Source: Elephas maximus indicus
Lineage: Eukaryota > Chordata > Mammalia > Proboscidea > Elephantidae
Assembly: GCF_024166365.1 (NCBI RefSeq)
Contig: NC_064842.1
Coordinates: 29,731,001-29,795,000, forward strand
Length of the DNA: 64,000 bases
Direction: 5' to 3'
Numbering within the stretch: position 1 is the first letter of the stretch; each line of letters opens with the position of its first letter. This document shows, one piece after another, positions 23,791-36,609 of this stretch. A program made the position numbers and the translations under genes. The notes beneath the pieces are model-generated. The model was not told the DNA's origin and made no database searches. It was given only the letters and a program-made list of their open reading frames with translations.

Positions 23791-24769
23791 TTGGTGGCTC
23801 TTGTTATATGTTTCATAAAATGTTTTTTATAATTGTTTTTAAGATATTTAAGGGTTAAGACCTAAAGCAAGCTATGGAAAAATGACAGTGATTTTATTTT
23901 ACAGTATTTTATTTTATTTCAACCCTAGTAACTCATTTCCTTCACCCCAGGTCAGTCCAAGTATTTGCCAGCTTTAGAGCTTAGAATTTATCCTGCTTAT
24001 GGTGTTTTTCCCCAGGTTTCAGGAGCACTCACCCTAGAGATGCCTCTGTTATCAGTGGTCTGTGTTGCTTGTCCACACTGGGGGCATGTGACCTGTGGTT
24101 CAAGGGCATGCTAATGGTCCCTGCTAACACCAAGAAGTCGTTTGCAGAGAGTTGGTTTCAAGGTTAGCACACAAACTAAAATCAAAGGCTAGTTGTCTAA
24201 AAAAGCAAATACAAGTACACAAGAAATGTTGATTCAAATGAATCAAAAATCATTACTTTCTGACCCTTTGTAGTTCCATGCTGCTCATTTCAGCATTCTA
24301 GCAGACTTCAGGAACATGCAAGGGCATTTTAGCCACAGAAAATGTTGTTGCTTGCAAACAACTCAATAATGGTAATTTTTGAATGTGGTATCTAATTAGA
24401 TGCATGTGTAACTTGAAGTGTGGTCTATTTCAATTTTTTTTTCTTTTATGTAGTAAAAACTAAGTTTGCTGTTTACATTTAAGAGGTAGTGAAGATTTCT
24501 AATTGCATCACAGCAGCTTTTGCCCTCTTTTTTCCTGAAATTTACTTTGCAATGTCTGTCTCAGTTGCATGAGCATGGAGTATATTCATTTTTATCATAA
24601 ATATATTCCCCACCTTTTAGGTAAGTTGAATTAGAATTATAACAGCAAATATTATGCTTTCTCATGACCTACTCCCCCCTCCTTTACTTTTTTTTTTAAA
24701 CTTTGTCTTCTGTATTATACAAAACACACAGTGAAAATTTTATGCAAAATAACTTAATTTTATATATGA
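23791..24769. other. No gene or clear repeat seen
   Basis: AT-rich intergenic sequence. I see nothing to annotate. Confidence 0.45.
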
Positions 24770-24936
24770 AAACCATACCTGTACCCTTTGCCATTGAGCA
24801 GATTCCAACTCATAGCAACCCTATAGGACAGAGTAGAACTGCCCCACAGGGTTTCCGAGGAGAGCCTGGTGGCTTCCAACTGCCCACCTTTTGGTTAGCC
24901 GCTGAACTCTTAACCACTACACCACTAGGGTTTTCT
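24770..24936 (-). mobile_element. AfroSINE, 'ctggtggcgcagtgg' type
   Basis: Antisense full-length copy: 'gtaccctttgccattgagc', 'acagagtagaactgcccc', 'ccaccttttggttagccgc' and 'accactagggtttt'. It is the last AfroSINE before a gap of about 19.5 kb without any. Confidence 0.9.
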
Positions 24937-25427
24937 TTGTATACCAGTACGGTCACCAGAGACATTCTCACGTCTCAGGAACTTAGATGTATGGATGGCC
25001 CTGGCTAACAGAATCACAGTCAAAGAAAAAAAATTCTTCAGGCTTGTTAGACACAACCCCCTCATTTGCTTAATGAAGCCGCAGCCCAAAGAAACGAAAA
25101 AAGGCAGGCTAGTTACTGAGACTTTGGATTTCTCGTTTAATCAAGGATACTGAATCCGAATGATAATAAACACAATAATCAACGTCTTCAAGTCCTTTAC
25201 AGTTTATAAAGCACTTTTCCATTCAGCATTAAAAGGTACTACAGTTCTGGACTTTGAGCAAAGAAAGAACCCCTGGCTCTATTTCTCTCCAGAAGGCCCA
25301 TCTGGATGATTTTATATCTGGTATTATCTCATTTATTAGCTGTTGCCAAGATGGCACACTTCACCTAGAGCCTCAGAAGGCCTTTAAGATGTATTCGTGT
25401 ACAAAACATCAGGCTACCACTATGGGT
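24937..25427. other. No gene; weak L2/MIR-like trace
   Basis: A stretch around 25185-25235 ('aagtcctttacagtttataaagcac') resembles an old mammalian SINE/LINE2 end. No gene is present. Confidence 0.4.
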
Positions 25428-25725
25428 GGGGCAGTGGTGGTTCAGTGAAAGAATTCCTGCCTTTCATGTGGGAGATCTGGGTTTGATTCCTGGTCAATGA
25501 GCCTTAAACACAGCCACCTCTTGTCTGTCAGTGGAGTCTTGTGTGTTGCTATAATGCTGAATAGGCTTCAGCAGAATTTCTAGACTGAGACAGACTAGGA
25601 AGAAAGGCCTGGTGATCTACTTCCCCAAAATCAGCCAGTGAAAACCCTGTGGATCACAAGGGTCTGATCCTGTTGTACACGTGTTGCCATGAGTTGGGGC
25701 CAACTCAAAGGCAGTTAACAACCAC
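25428..25725 (+). mobile_element. tRNA-Gly-headed SINE with RTE-derived body and tail
   Basis: The head at 25431-25500 follows tRNA-Gly ('cagtggtggttcagtg', 'gaattcctgcctttcatg', B box 'ggtttgattcc'). From about 25520 ('ctgtcagtggagtcttg') it passes into sequence shared with the RTE 5' region ('gactaggaagaaaggcc', 'gatctacttcc'). It closes with an RTE/AfroSINE-type 3' tail ('gttgccatgagttgg', 'ggcagttaacaacc'), then (ACC)n at 25721-25739. Its architecture (tRNA, RTE 5' piece, RTE 3' piece) is that expected for a SINE mobilised by RTE, but with a different tRNA head from the common AfroSINEs here. Confidence 0.75.
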
Positions 25726-26361
25726 CACCACCACCACCATTTTGGGTGGGTCAAATGAAAAGTAACACTTCTCGCCCTAAAAGTTAAGAAACTGTGCCTG
25801 AAACTAAGTACCAGAATCACAACATCAATGGGATTTTTGGATTTAAAAAAACACTCTTACTGGCCACATCTGCCACTTGGCTCTGGGCACCAAATCTCAA
25901 AGAAACTCAAGGTTATGTCTTTCCGTATCCAAGGGTGAGTTTCTCTAATGAAAGGAGTGGATCTGATATCTTCGGCAGTTATATCTTCATGAAAGATGAT
26001 GGTAAATATTTATGTGATAACATAAAATAATGTTAATCACTCATCTGAAATACATTCTCCTGTTAAGTCAATCACATATTTGATACTTTTTGAGCACTTC
26101 ATGTTTTTCAGGCACAAAGCAAGGGGTGCAGAGGAGAACAAAACATGGCTCCTGACTTCAAAGTGCTCCCATTCTGTGGGACACATCCGTGTAGCCACAT
26201 CTACAGGAGCCATTGGGCACCATCTTGAATCCTTGGAACACTGCATTTGCCTTTGTAGATAATGGCATAGTTCATTATGACAATTTGTGACAGCTCTATG
26301 ATGACCTTTTCATACATGTAGTGGGTTTTACAGCACCATGCATTTACTCTTTAGCCCAGGT
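25726..26361. other. No gene; L2-like trace near 26075-26200
   Basis: The stretch 'tttgagcacttcatg', 'caggcacaaagc', 'gaacaaaacatggctcctg' follows the usual block order of L2/MIR-related relics. Its orientation is not settled. The remainder is unremarkable. Confidence 0.45.
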
Positions 26362-26898
26362 GTCTTAGTCATCTAGTGCTGCTATAACAGAAATACTACA
26401 AATGGATGGCTTTAACAAAGAGAAGTTTAGTCTCTCACAGTCCAGTAAGCTAGAAGTGCGAATTCAGGGTGCTGGCTCCAGGGGGAGGCTTTCTCTCTGT
26501 GTTGGCTCTGGAGGAAGGTCCTTGTCATCAGTCTTCCCTTGGTCTGGGAGCATCTCAGTGCAGGAACCTCAGGTCCAAAGGACACACTCTGCTTCCAACA
26601 TTGCTTTCTTAGTAGTATGAAGTCCCCAACTCTCTGCTTGCTTCCCTTTCCTTTTATGTCTTGTAAGATAAAAGGTGGTGCAAGCCACACCCCAGGGAAA
26701 CTTCCTTTACATTGGATCAAGGGTGTGACCTGAGTAAGGGTGTTATGTCCCACCCTAATTCTCTTTAACCACAGGCAGAGATTATGATTTATAACACATA
26801 GGAAAATCACAAAATGGAGGACAACTACACAATACTGGGAATCATGGTCTGACCAAGTTGACACATATTTTTGGGGGGCACAGTTCAATCCATGACAC
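26362..26898 (-). mobile_element. MaLR-type (MLT1-like) LTR, solo
   Basis: On the plus strand it opens with 'gtgtcttagtcatctagtgctgc' and 'tcacagtccagtaagctag' and ends 'cacagttcaatccatgaca', the complement of the TGTyA... terminus of MaLR LTRs. It is about 535 bp with no internal retroviral sequence on either side, so it is a solo LTR. The 163-residue minus-strand open frame at 26427-26918 lies almost wholly inside it and has no protein-family match that I recognise. Confidence 0.75.
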
Positions 26899-27940
26899 TG
26901 GGCTTGATACGGCCACACCCTTTTCTCAGCAGTTATTCACCTGTAGATAGATGGCTGCAGTTCCATATGCCTGTGTTCAAAGGTAAGTAAAAAAAGTCTA
27001 AGTACCTTCAGCTCCAGAGCGGGGCGCAGATGGTTAAAATAATGCGAATGTGTTTTCAGAGGTAAGAAGACAGAACAGTCTAAAGTGGACCTTCAATAAG
27101 TGACATTTAATGCGTTCCTCTCTCTTTCATCTTTATGTGTCTATAGCACATTATCCTTCATCCTAATGTCTTTTTCTCCTTGTTTCCAGTGAAGCAGCAA
27201 AGACAGTAAAAGCGCTGAGCTCCTGCTATAAATGAGGTGCCATTCAGCGCCCTCCTATCCATTTGGACCACTCACCATTCATTCTCTGAGACAGGCATTG
27301 CAGTCACCGTCCTGATAGATCCTGTTTTGCGACTATTAATTGAGTCTGAATAGCCAACCTGTTAAAGCTTTTATTTAGGCAGCAGAGTGCACATCTTGTT
27401 TCCAGTTCAATCATTTGTGTTAGAAGTCATTTCTCCCCTAATGAATACACAGCCGTAAAGAATCCAGTTCACCCTGCAGCACTGTTACCACCGGCATCAT
27501 TTGGAAGTTTGGCAAATAATAATTTCAACTGGATGAGTACAAAATCGTCAGTCCCAAGTGCTCCGTGCTGCTCACCTGTATTGTGACCCATCTCCCAGCA
27601 AGCAGTGGAGGCAGGCAACTCTTGTTCATTCCAGTTCTGTTGCTTCTTCACCACCTTGGGGGGCTTTTCTGTTGCTTCTATACTATACCCTGCTTGACCC
27701 AACATTATGAATGGAAAGTTGTAGTAATCCCAACTCTCACAGAGGAAATAAGAAGAAAAACACTGTATCCCCTAGGCAAAAGTTGTTGGTCACGACAGGA
27801 GCCAAAGTGTTCCTGGGAAAGGAGAACTCTGAGGAAGTGGCTGTCCTGGAGCTGGTCACCTTCAGGTGAGAGGCAGAAAGACTACACAAGACTATAGGAA
27901 GAATGATTGTCTTTGCTCTTCATCGGAAATAGTTACCAGG
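26899..27940. other. No gene or clear repeat seen
   Basis: Intergenic sequence. Open frames near 27469-27897 show no domain. The last 16 bp (27925-27940) are a candidate left target-site duplication of the long L1. Confidence 0.45.
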
Positions 27941-28539
27941 AAGGGGCAGAGCCAAGATGGCAGACTAGTCAGATGCACTAAGCCATTCTGCTGCAACAGA
28001 GACCCCAAAAAACAATAAAACAGATAAAGGTGTCAATTCTGGAACCCTGAACCTTAAATGAAGGGATAAAGTATTAAATCAGAAGTCGCTGAGGAGACGA
28101 AAAACTGAAAGAAAAGAGGGAAGTTATAGAGATACATACAGAGTGGAAGTTCCTGGCCAAATGGTGTGACTCAGTGTGGCCATCTTTGAATAAACCAACA
28201 ACCCCGCACGAAGAAAGGCACCTCCTTGAATTCCCAATAAGCTTTAGAGGTATGGCAAGGACACACCCAGGAGTAAGTAGGACCATGTTTGCTGGCTGCA
28301 AATCAAGCAGTCCAGACTCTCTCACCTGGTAACCACAGGAGCATGCTCCTACAACCCCCACCCCTCTGGTGAACCGTGGCTGTAATCATCCTATCCAAGC
28401 AACCCCAACTGCCAGGAACCACAGTACCAACCTACCCTATTGTCATCCTCCATCTAACCCTCTTTGCCCCTGCTTTCACCACCCCTAACACCTCTCTCCT
28501 CAGCCCTGCAGACCACAGCTAAGAGTGGGACAGGAATGG

Positions 28540-28884
28540 ACCTCAGGTCCTTCTGTGCTGGCTCTGGACCCTTCGTGCTATCAGCCACAGCCTTGAGGGG
28601 ATCTGATCCAAATCCCAAGCCTTTCCCTGCCAGTCTGGGCCCCTTCCACCATGTACTGCAGCCCCAAGGGAACCTGGCTCAGACCCCAGGCCCTTTTCTG
28701 CCAGCTCCAGACCCCTTCTACCACCTTCCATGACCCCCGGGCTGGAACCCAGGCTCCTTCCTGCCAGATCTGGAACCCTGACTGCCTGCTGTGACACTGA
28801 GGGGACGTGGCCCAGATCCCAGACTCCTCTCTGCCAATTTAGGATCCACCTACCACCTGTCATGACCTTGAGGGGACCCAACCT
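28540..28884 (+). repeat. Monomer-like tandem units in the L1 5'UTR
   Basis: About five degenerate units of roughly 70 bp, each with a 'ctgccag'-like cue followed by 'ctggacccc'-like and 'gaggggac(c)tgg'-like blocks. The cue recurs at about 28558, 28627, 28698, 28761 and 28831, spacings of 69, 71, 63 and 70 bp. Such units are known to act as promoters in rodent L1s. Here that role is inference. Confidence 0.65.
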
Positions 28885-31800
28885 GCAACCCTGGCCCCTC
28901 GGGGACTCCCCTGCCACTAACTGCTGTGGCCCCGCTCCAGCCCCAGGCCTGGTTCATGCTACAGACAAAAGACCCATTTCCACCCCTTTCACACCTGCTG
29001 GACCTGCCCTGCTGCACCATAGCTGAGTGACCAAGCCCTGCACACCCACACAAGGTGGTGAGAACTATCATGCCCACAGAGAAGCAAGCAACAAAGCACG
29101 CCCAGCCCACCTGTCCAGATATAACCAAACAAAACAAAAAAGCAAGATGAAACAAACTGATAATCAATCAATTAAAAAAAAACCTGAATGTTTCCAAGAC
29201 AGCAGAAGATATCAAAACATTAAAAAACAGGACAAGATGACTCCAGTAAGTGACCAGAATAAAGCACCAGTTGACCTTCTGGTAGGAAAAAAGATACTGA
29301 TAGGGAATTCCCTGGTAGGGAATTCAAATGTCTAATATTCAGGGTTCTTCAAGAGTTTAGGTAAGAGATCAAGGAAAATGCAGACAAAATCATGGAAAAC
29401 ACAGACAAAAGCAACAAAAACATAGCCAAAATCAAGGAAAATACAGATAAAGCAATACAAAAAAAAAGGAAAATAATATAAGAACAAAATGTCAAAATAA
29501 ACAATTACAAATCATACAAGAACAGCAATTAGAAATGCAGAAGATAAACAAAATTTCAGATATGGACAACGCAATAAAAGGTTTTAGTTGCAAATTTGAA
29601 ACAAAGGAATACAGAATCAGAGAAATTGAAGAAAAATTCATGGATGCAACTTTGAGGAAAAATCAGAAAAAAGAATAAAAAAACCTAAGAAATATGTGGG
29701 ATATAATCAAGAACAAAAATTTGCTCATGTTCAGAGTTCCAGAACAGGGGGAGAAAAATGGAAAGTACAGAGAGGATCATTGAAGATTTACTGACAGAAA
29801 ACTTCCTTAATATCATGAAAGATGAAAAGTTGACCATCCAAGAAGCTCAATGAACTGCATATAGGTGACCCCAAAAGAAATCACCAAGACATATCATAAT
29901 CACACTCACCAAAACCAAGGATAAAGAATTCTGAAAGCAGCTTGAGAAAACCAAAAAGTCGTATAAAAAGGGGAAACAGTAAGACTAAACTCTGATTACT
30001 CGGCAGAAACCATGCAGCAAGAAGGCAATGCGATGATATATATATAAAACCTTGGAAGAAAAAAATTGCCAACCAAGAATAATATATCCTGCAAAACTCT
30101 CTCTCATATATGATGGTGAAATTAGGACATTTCTACATAAACAGGAATTGAAGGAATTTGTAAAAACCAGACCAAACTTAGAAGAATTATTACAGGGAGT
30201 CCTTTGGTTAGAGAATCAACAACATCAGACAGCAACCTGAATCTAGGACACAGGTCAGTATCAGGCAAATACCGACCTAGGTAATGAACTCTCAAGGATA
30301 AAATAAAAAAAAAGATTCAAAACAGGGAACTAGAGCCATCAATCTGTGAATGAAAACATCAGAACAATAAATGGGGGAATGTGCGGTATAGGTATAGAGC
30401 TTTCAAATAGAGAGGAAGTCAAGGCAATATCAAGTAATGAAAGACTGGTTCAAACTTAGGAAGATAAGGGTAGATTTCAAGGTAACCACAAAGAAAGTTA
30501 ACAAACCTACTCATCAAAATGAAGAAAAAAAAAGTAAAGTCTCAGTAAACACAAAATCTACAATAATGAAAGAAACGAGAGAAATTTCACAAACAAAAGG
30601 AACTCAACACAGGAGAGTAAGAGGAACAAAGAAAACGTCAGCACCACAAAAAAAAAACACTACAAAATGACAGCAATAAACTCATACCTATCAATAATCA
30701 CACTGAATATAAATGGCTTAAATGTACCCATAAAGGGACAGAGAGTGACAGAATGAATAAAAACACAAGACCCAACAATATGCTGTCTATATGAAACATA
30801 CCTTAGGCACAAAGACATAAATATATTAAATAAAAGGACAGGAAAAAACACATATCAAGCAAACAGTAACCAAAAAAAGAGCAGGAGTGGCAATACTAAT
30901 CTCAGATAAAACAGACTTTAAGGCAAAATCCATCATAATTGACAAGGAAAGACATTATATGATAATTAAAGGAACAGTCCACCATGATGACATAACCATG
31001 ATAAATACTATGCACCCAATGACAGGGCTCCAAAATACACAAAGCAAACTCTAACACCACTGAAAAGAGAAACTGACAGTTCCACAATAATAGGAGATTT
31101 CAACACACCACTGTAGGTAAAGGACAGAACATCTAGAAAGAAACTCGGCAAAGATACAGAAGGTCTAAAGGCCACAATCAATCATCTTGACAACATAGAC
31201 ATATATAGAAAACTCTACCCAACAGCAGCAAAGTATACATTCTTTTCCAACACACATGAAACATTCTCCAAAATAGACCACATCTTAGGTCACAAAGCAA
31301 CTCTCAAAAAAATCAAAACATTGAGATAATACAAAGTATCTTCTCTGATCACAGTGCCATGACAGCAGAAATTAATAGCAGGAGGAGGAAGCGGGAAAAA
31401 AACCAAATACATGGAAACTGAATAACACTTTGCTTAAAAAACACTGGGTAACAGAAGAAATCAAAGATGAAATAAAAAATTTACTAGAATCAAATGAGAA
31501 TGAAAACACATCATACAAAAGCCTTAGGGACACAGCAAAGGCAGTGCTCAGAGATCGATTTATAGCAATAGGTGTACACAACAAAAAAGAAGAAAGGGAA
31601 AAAAACAAAACTTCAGCTATACAACTCAAACAAATAGAAAACAGCAAAAGGAGCCCACAGCCACCAGAAGGAAAAAATAAACATCAGAGCAGAAGTAAGT
31701 GAAATAGAAAATAGAAAACAATAGAAAGAATCAACAAAACCAAAAGATGGTTTTTTGAAAGGATCAACAAAATCAACAAATCATCAGCCAAATAGTCAAA

Positions 31801-33984
31801 AGAAAAACAGAAGAGGAAGCAAATAACCCAAACAAGAAATGTAATGAGGGACATTACAACAGATCCAACTGAAATAAAAAGGATCATAACAGAGTACTAC
31901 AAAAACTGTACTCCAACAAAGTTTAAAACCCAGAGGAAATGGACAAATTTCTAGAAACACACTACCTTCCTAAACTAACACAAACTGAAATAGAAAATCT
32001 GAAAGACCAAAAACAAGAGAAGAGATTGAAAAGGTAATTTAAAAAACTACAAAAAAAAAAAAAAAAAAGTCCTGACCCAGGTGGCTTCACTGGAGAATTC
32101 TAACAAACATTCAGGGAAAAGCTTACATCAGTACTACTTAAATTATATCAAAACATAGGAAAAGAAGGGATACTTCCAAATTCATGCTATGAAGCCAGTA
32201 TAACCCTGATACCAAAACCAAGCAAAGACATTACCAAAAAAGAAAATTATGGACCTATATCTCTCATGAATATAGATGCAAAAATGCTCAACAGAATTCT
32301 AGCCAATAGAATTCAACACCATAAAAATAAAAATTAAATTAAAAAAAAAACCCATGACCAAGTGGAATTCGTACCAGGTATGCAAGGATGGCTCAGTATT
32401 AGAAAATCAATCACATGATCATCTCTATCAACACAGAAAAGGCATTTGTCAAAGTCCAACACCCATTCCTGATAAAGACTATCAATAAGATAGGAATAGA
32501 AGGAAAATTCCACAATATAATAAAAGGTATCTATCCAACACCAACGGCCAACATCATTGTCAACGGAGAGAGGCTGAAAACATTCTCCCTGAGAACGAGA
32601 ACAAGGATGCACTTTATCACCACACCTATTTTACATTGTGCTGGAAGTCCCAGCTAGAGCAATAAGGTAAGAAAAAGAAATAAAGGGCATCCAAATTGGT
32701 CAGGAAGAAGTAAACTATCCCTATTTGCAGATGATATGTTACTATACATAGAGAATCCAAAAGACTCCACAAGAAAACTACTAAAACTATTAGAAAGATT
32801 CAGCACAGTAGCAGGATACAAGATAAACATACAAAAATCAGTTGGATTCCTATAATCAATAAAGAGAACTATGAAAAGGAAATCAGGAAAGCAATACTAC
32901 TTACAATAGCTCCTAAAAAAAAATAAAATACTTAGGAATAAATCTAACCAGGGATGTAAAAGACCTATACAAAGAAAACAAAACACTACTGCAAGGAAAG
33001 AGACCTACGTAAATGGAAAAACATACTATGTTCATGGATAGATAGGCTCTACATTGTGAAAATGTCAATTCTACCCAAAGCGATCTACAAATAAGATGCA
33101 ATCCTGATCCAAATACCAACAGCACTCTTTAACAAGATGGAAGAACTGATCATTAACTCATCAAATTTATATGGAAAAGCAAAGGCCCTGGATAAGTAAA
33201 GCATTATTGAAAAAGAAGAACAAACAGGCCTTGCACTACCTGACTTCAGAGCCTACTATACAGCTATGGCAGTCAAAACAACTTGGTACTGGTACAATGA
33301 CAGACACATTGACCAATGGAACGGAATCAAGAACCCAGATGTAAATCCATCCACCTACTGCCACGTGTATTTGACAAAGACCCAAAGTCCATTAAACACG
33401 GAAAAGGCAGCCTTTTTAACAAATGATGGTGGTAAAACTGGATGTCCACCTTTAAAAATATGAAACAGAGACCATAAAAAAAAACCTTGCACCATATGCA
33501 AAAACTAATTCAAAATGGATTAAAGACCTAAATATAAAACCCAAAACTATAGTGATCATGGAAGAAAAAATAGGGTCAACACTAGGGGCCCTAATAAAGG
33601 GCATAAACAGGATACAAACCATAATTAACAACACACGAACACCAGAAGATAAGCTAGATAAATAGGATCTTCCAAAAATTAAATACTTAACACTCATCAC
33701 AAGACTTCACCAAAAGAATAAAAAGAGAATCTACAGGCTGGGGAAAAGTTTTTGGCTAATCTGATGAATGTCTAATCTCTAAAATCTATAGGAAAATCCA
33801 AAACCTCTACAATAAAAAGATAAATAATTCAACTAAAAAATGAGCAAAGGATATGAACAGACACTTCACCAAAGAAGATATTCAGGTGGGTAACAGACAC
33901 ATGAGGAAATGCTCATGATCACTAGCCATTAGAGAAATGCAAATCAAAACCACAATGAGTTACCATCTCACCTCCATATCACTG

Positions 33985-33986
<2 letters not shown>

Positions 33987-34029
<43 letters not shown>
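33987..34029. repeat. (AC)n microsatellite
   Basis: A pure (AC) run of about 42 bp inside the late L1 ORF2 region. It makes a Thr-His open frame on the plus strand and a Cys-Val frame on the minus strand that are not genes. Confidence 0.95.
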
Positions 34030-34032
<3 letters not shown>

Positions 34033-34377
34033 CAGAAAATAATAAATGTTGGAGAAGTTGGGGGGAGATTGGAACTCTTATGCACTGCTTGTGGGAATGC
34101 AAAATGGTACAACCATTTTGGAAAACGATATGATGCTTGCTTAAAAAGACAGAAATAGAAATACCACAGGATCCAGCAATCCTACTTCTAGTAATATATC
34201 CTAGAGAAATAATAGCCACCACATGAATAGATATATGCACATCCATGTTCGTTGCAGTATTATTCACAATAGCAAAAAGATGGAAACAACCTAAGTGGCC
34301 ATCAGTGGATGCATGGATAAACAAACTATGGTCCATACACACAACGGGATACTACACAACGATAAAGAACAATGATG

Positions 34378-34998
34378 AGTTTGTGAGCAGCCGTTGAGGA
34401 TACTCCACTTGTCCCATCACTCTGGAGCAAGGCAGGATGAAGAAAACCAAAGGCACAAGGGAAAGATTAGTCCAAAGGACTAAGGGGCCACAACTACCAC
34501 AGCCTCCACCAAACTGAGTCCAGCACAACTAGATGGTGTCCGGCTACCGCCACCAACTGCTCTGACAAGGATCATAATAGAGGGTCACAGACAGAGCTGG
34601 AGAAAAATGTAGAACAAAATTCTAACTCACACACACACAAAAAAGACCAGGCTTACTGGTCTAACAGAGACTGGAAAACCCTGAGAGTATGGCCCCTGGA
34701 CACGTTTTTAACAGTACTGAAATCACTCTTGAGGTTTCACCCTTTAGCCAAAGATTAGACAGGCCCATAAAACAAAATGAGACTAAACGGGCACACTGGC
34801 CCATGGCCAAGGATGAGAAGACAGGAGGGAACAGAAAAGTTGGTAATGGGGAACCCAAGGTCCAGAAGGGGAGAGTATTGACATGTTTTGGGGTTGGCAA
34901 CCAATGTCACAAAATATGTGTATTAATTGTTTAATGAGAAATAATTTGCTCTGTAAACCTTCATCTAAAGTACACTAAAAAAAAAAAAAAAAAAAAAA
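34378..34998 (+). mobile_element. L1 3'UTR copy with poly(A), probably a later insertion
   Basis: It begins 'tttgtgagcagccgttgag', which aligns to the 3'UTR at about 35945, skipping about 450 bp of the usual sequence. It ends with 'catctaaagtacact' and an A run at 34977-34998. Since the interrupted L1 seems to continue at 35476, this looks like a separate 5'-truncated L1 inserted at that point, though a clear target duplication was not found. Confidence 0.55.
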
Positions 34999-35115
34999 CC
35001 ACTACAGTTATTAACACAAAATGGCTAACTACAGGGTAAATTATATAAAATATATGACATGTGATATATGATAATATGTCTGTGTTTTGTTTTGTTTTGT
35101 TGGATGTATGTATGT

Positions 35116-35426
35116 ATCTGTCTTAGAAGAAGTACAGCCAGAATGCTCCTTGGAGGCAAGGATGGCAAGACTGTGTCTTACATACTTTGGACATGCTGTC
35201 AGGAGGGATCAGCCCCTGGAGAGGGACATCATGCCTGGCAGAGTACAGGGTCAGCAGAAAAGAGGAAGACCCTCAACGAGGTGGATTGACACAGTGGCTG
35301 CAACAATGAGCTCAAGCATAACGACGATTGTAAGGATGGCTCAGGACCGGGCAGTGTTTCGTTCTGTTGTGCATAGGGTCACTGTGAGTCAGAACTGACT
35401 CCATGGCACCTAACAACAACAACAAC
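35116..35426 (+). mobile_element. RTE LINE, 3' end only
   Basis: Sense RTE 3' end of about 310 bp: 'cttagaagaagtacagcc', 'catactttggacatgctg', 'gaagaccctcaacgagg', and a (CAA)n-type tail 'taacaacaacaac'. It is flanked by 'atgtatgtat' on both sides (35103-35116 and 35427-35436), a likely target-site duplication. The overlapping open frames at 35068-35398 translate the end of the RTE ORF and are not host genes. Confidence 0.85.
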
Positions 35427-35475
35427 ATGTATGTATACATATATCTATATATTATATACAATTATTTTCTCAATA

Positions 35476-36609
35476 TCTAAAAAGAAAAAGAACAAAGATG
35501 AATATGCAAAACATCTCACGACATGAATGAATCTGGAGGGTATTATGCTGAGTGAAATAAGTCAACCACAAAAGGACAAATTCTGTATGAGACCACTATT
35601 ATAAAAACACATGAGAATGTTCCCATACAGAAAGAAACAATCTTTGATGGTTACGAGGAAGGGGAGGGGTGGGGAGGGATAAATACTAACTAGATAGTAG
35701 TAGATAAGTGATAACTTCAGTGAAGGGTAAGACAGTATAAAATACTGTGGAAGTCACCACAACCTCACCAGGGCAAAATTGTAGAAGCTTCACAGACACA
35801 GCCAAACGCCCTGAGGTGCTGAGCTACTGGGCTGAGGGCTGGGGACTATGGTCTAGGGGGACATTTAGCTCAACTGGCATAACATAGTTTATAAAGAAAA
35901 TGTTCTACATCCAAATGTGGTGAGTAGTGTCTGGGATCTTAAAAGCTTGTGAGCAGCCATCTAAGTTACTCTACTGGTCCCACCCCATCTGGATCAGGGG
36001 AGAATAAAGAAAACCAAAGACACAAGGGAAAGGTTAGTCCAAAGAACTAATTGACCACAACTACCACAACCTCCACCAGACTGAGCCCATAACAACAAGA
36101 TGGTGCCTGGTTACTACCACCAACTGCCCCAGCAGGGATCACAATAGAGAGTCCCGGTAAGAGTAGGAGAAAAAATGTAGAATAAAATTCAAATTTGCAC
36201 AGATACACACACACACACACAAAAACAGCCAGGCTGGTCTGATACAGACTGGAGAAACCCTGAGAGTATGGCTACCAGACACCCTTTTAACTCAGTACTG
36301 AAGTCACTCCTGAGGTTCACCCTTCAGCTAAAGAAAGACAGGTTTATAGAGCCAAAAATAACACACGCGAGGAACATGCTTTGTAGTTCAATCACGTATA
36401 CAGGACTAACTGGGGACACCAACTCAAAAGCAAAGACGAGAAGGCAGGAAGAACAGGAAAACTGGACGAATGAAAACAGGGAACCCAGGGTGGAGAAGGG
36501 GAGAGTGTTGACACATCACGGGGTTGGCAACCAATGTCACAAAACAATGTGTATATTAACTGTTTAAAGAAAAACTAGAAAAAAAGAAGAATAAAAAAGA
36601 GAAAGGGGG
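35476..36609 (+). mobile_element. L1 tail: end of ORF2 and 3'UTR
   Basis: It picks up at 'aaagaacaaagatgaatatg', matching the point at which the long L1 stops near 34360-34377. It goes on with the universal L1 phrase 'attatgctgagtgaaataag' and then the same 3'UTR seen at 34378-34998 (for instance 'gagagtgttgacac'). The end is A-rich. The 16 bp following (36610-36625) match the 16 bp before the L1 start (27925-27940) at 12 positions, suggesting one original element. Confidence 0.7.

Larger units (their letters stand above)
27941..34377 (+). mobile_element. Long L1 LINE: 5'UTR, ORF1 and ORF2 (inactive)
   Basis: The element starts 'ggggcagagccaagatgg', the usual L1 5' opening, so it appears to be 5'-complete. 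The 5' leader (to about 29.2 kb) is GC-rich and holds tandem units. ORF1 follows (about 29.23-30.24 kb): a Lys/Asn-rich coiled-coil-like part, then a C-terminal segment with residues QPRIIYPAKLSLIYDGEIRT. ORF2 runs from about 30.67 kb. Its endonuclease region opens with residues SYLSIITLNINGLN, and the reverse transcriptase FADD box is at 32724-32735. All frames carry stops. The tail of the same element probably resumes at 35476 after later insertions, giving about 7.6 kb. Confidence 0.85.

Noticed and set aside
25431-25500. Functional tRNA-Gly gene
   Set aside because: The arm sequences and anticodon loop are mutated, and the segment continues into a SINE body.
26427-26918. 163-residue minus-strand open frame
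   Set aside because: It lies almost entirely in a MaLR-type solo LTR and shows no known domain.
28540-28884. CRISPR-like repeat array
   Set aside because: The units are degenerate, directly adjoining and without constant repeats or unique spacers. The sequence is a mammalian L1 leader.
33937-34342. Thr-His and Cys-Val repeat proteins
   Set aside because: They are produced by translating the (AC)n microsatellite in L1.
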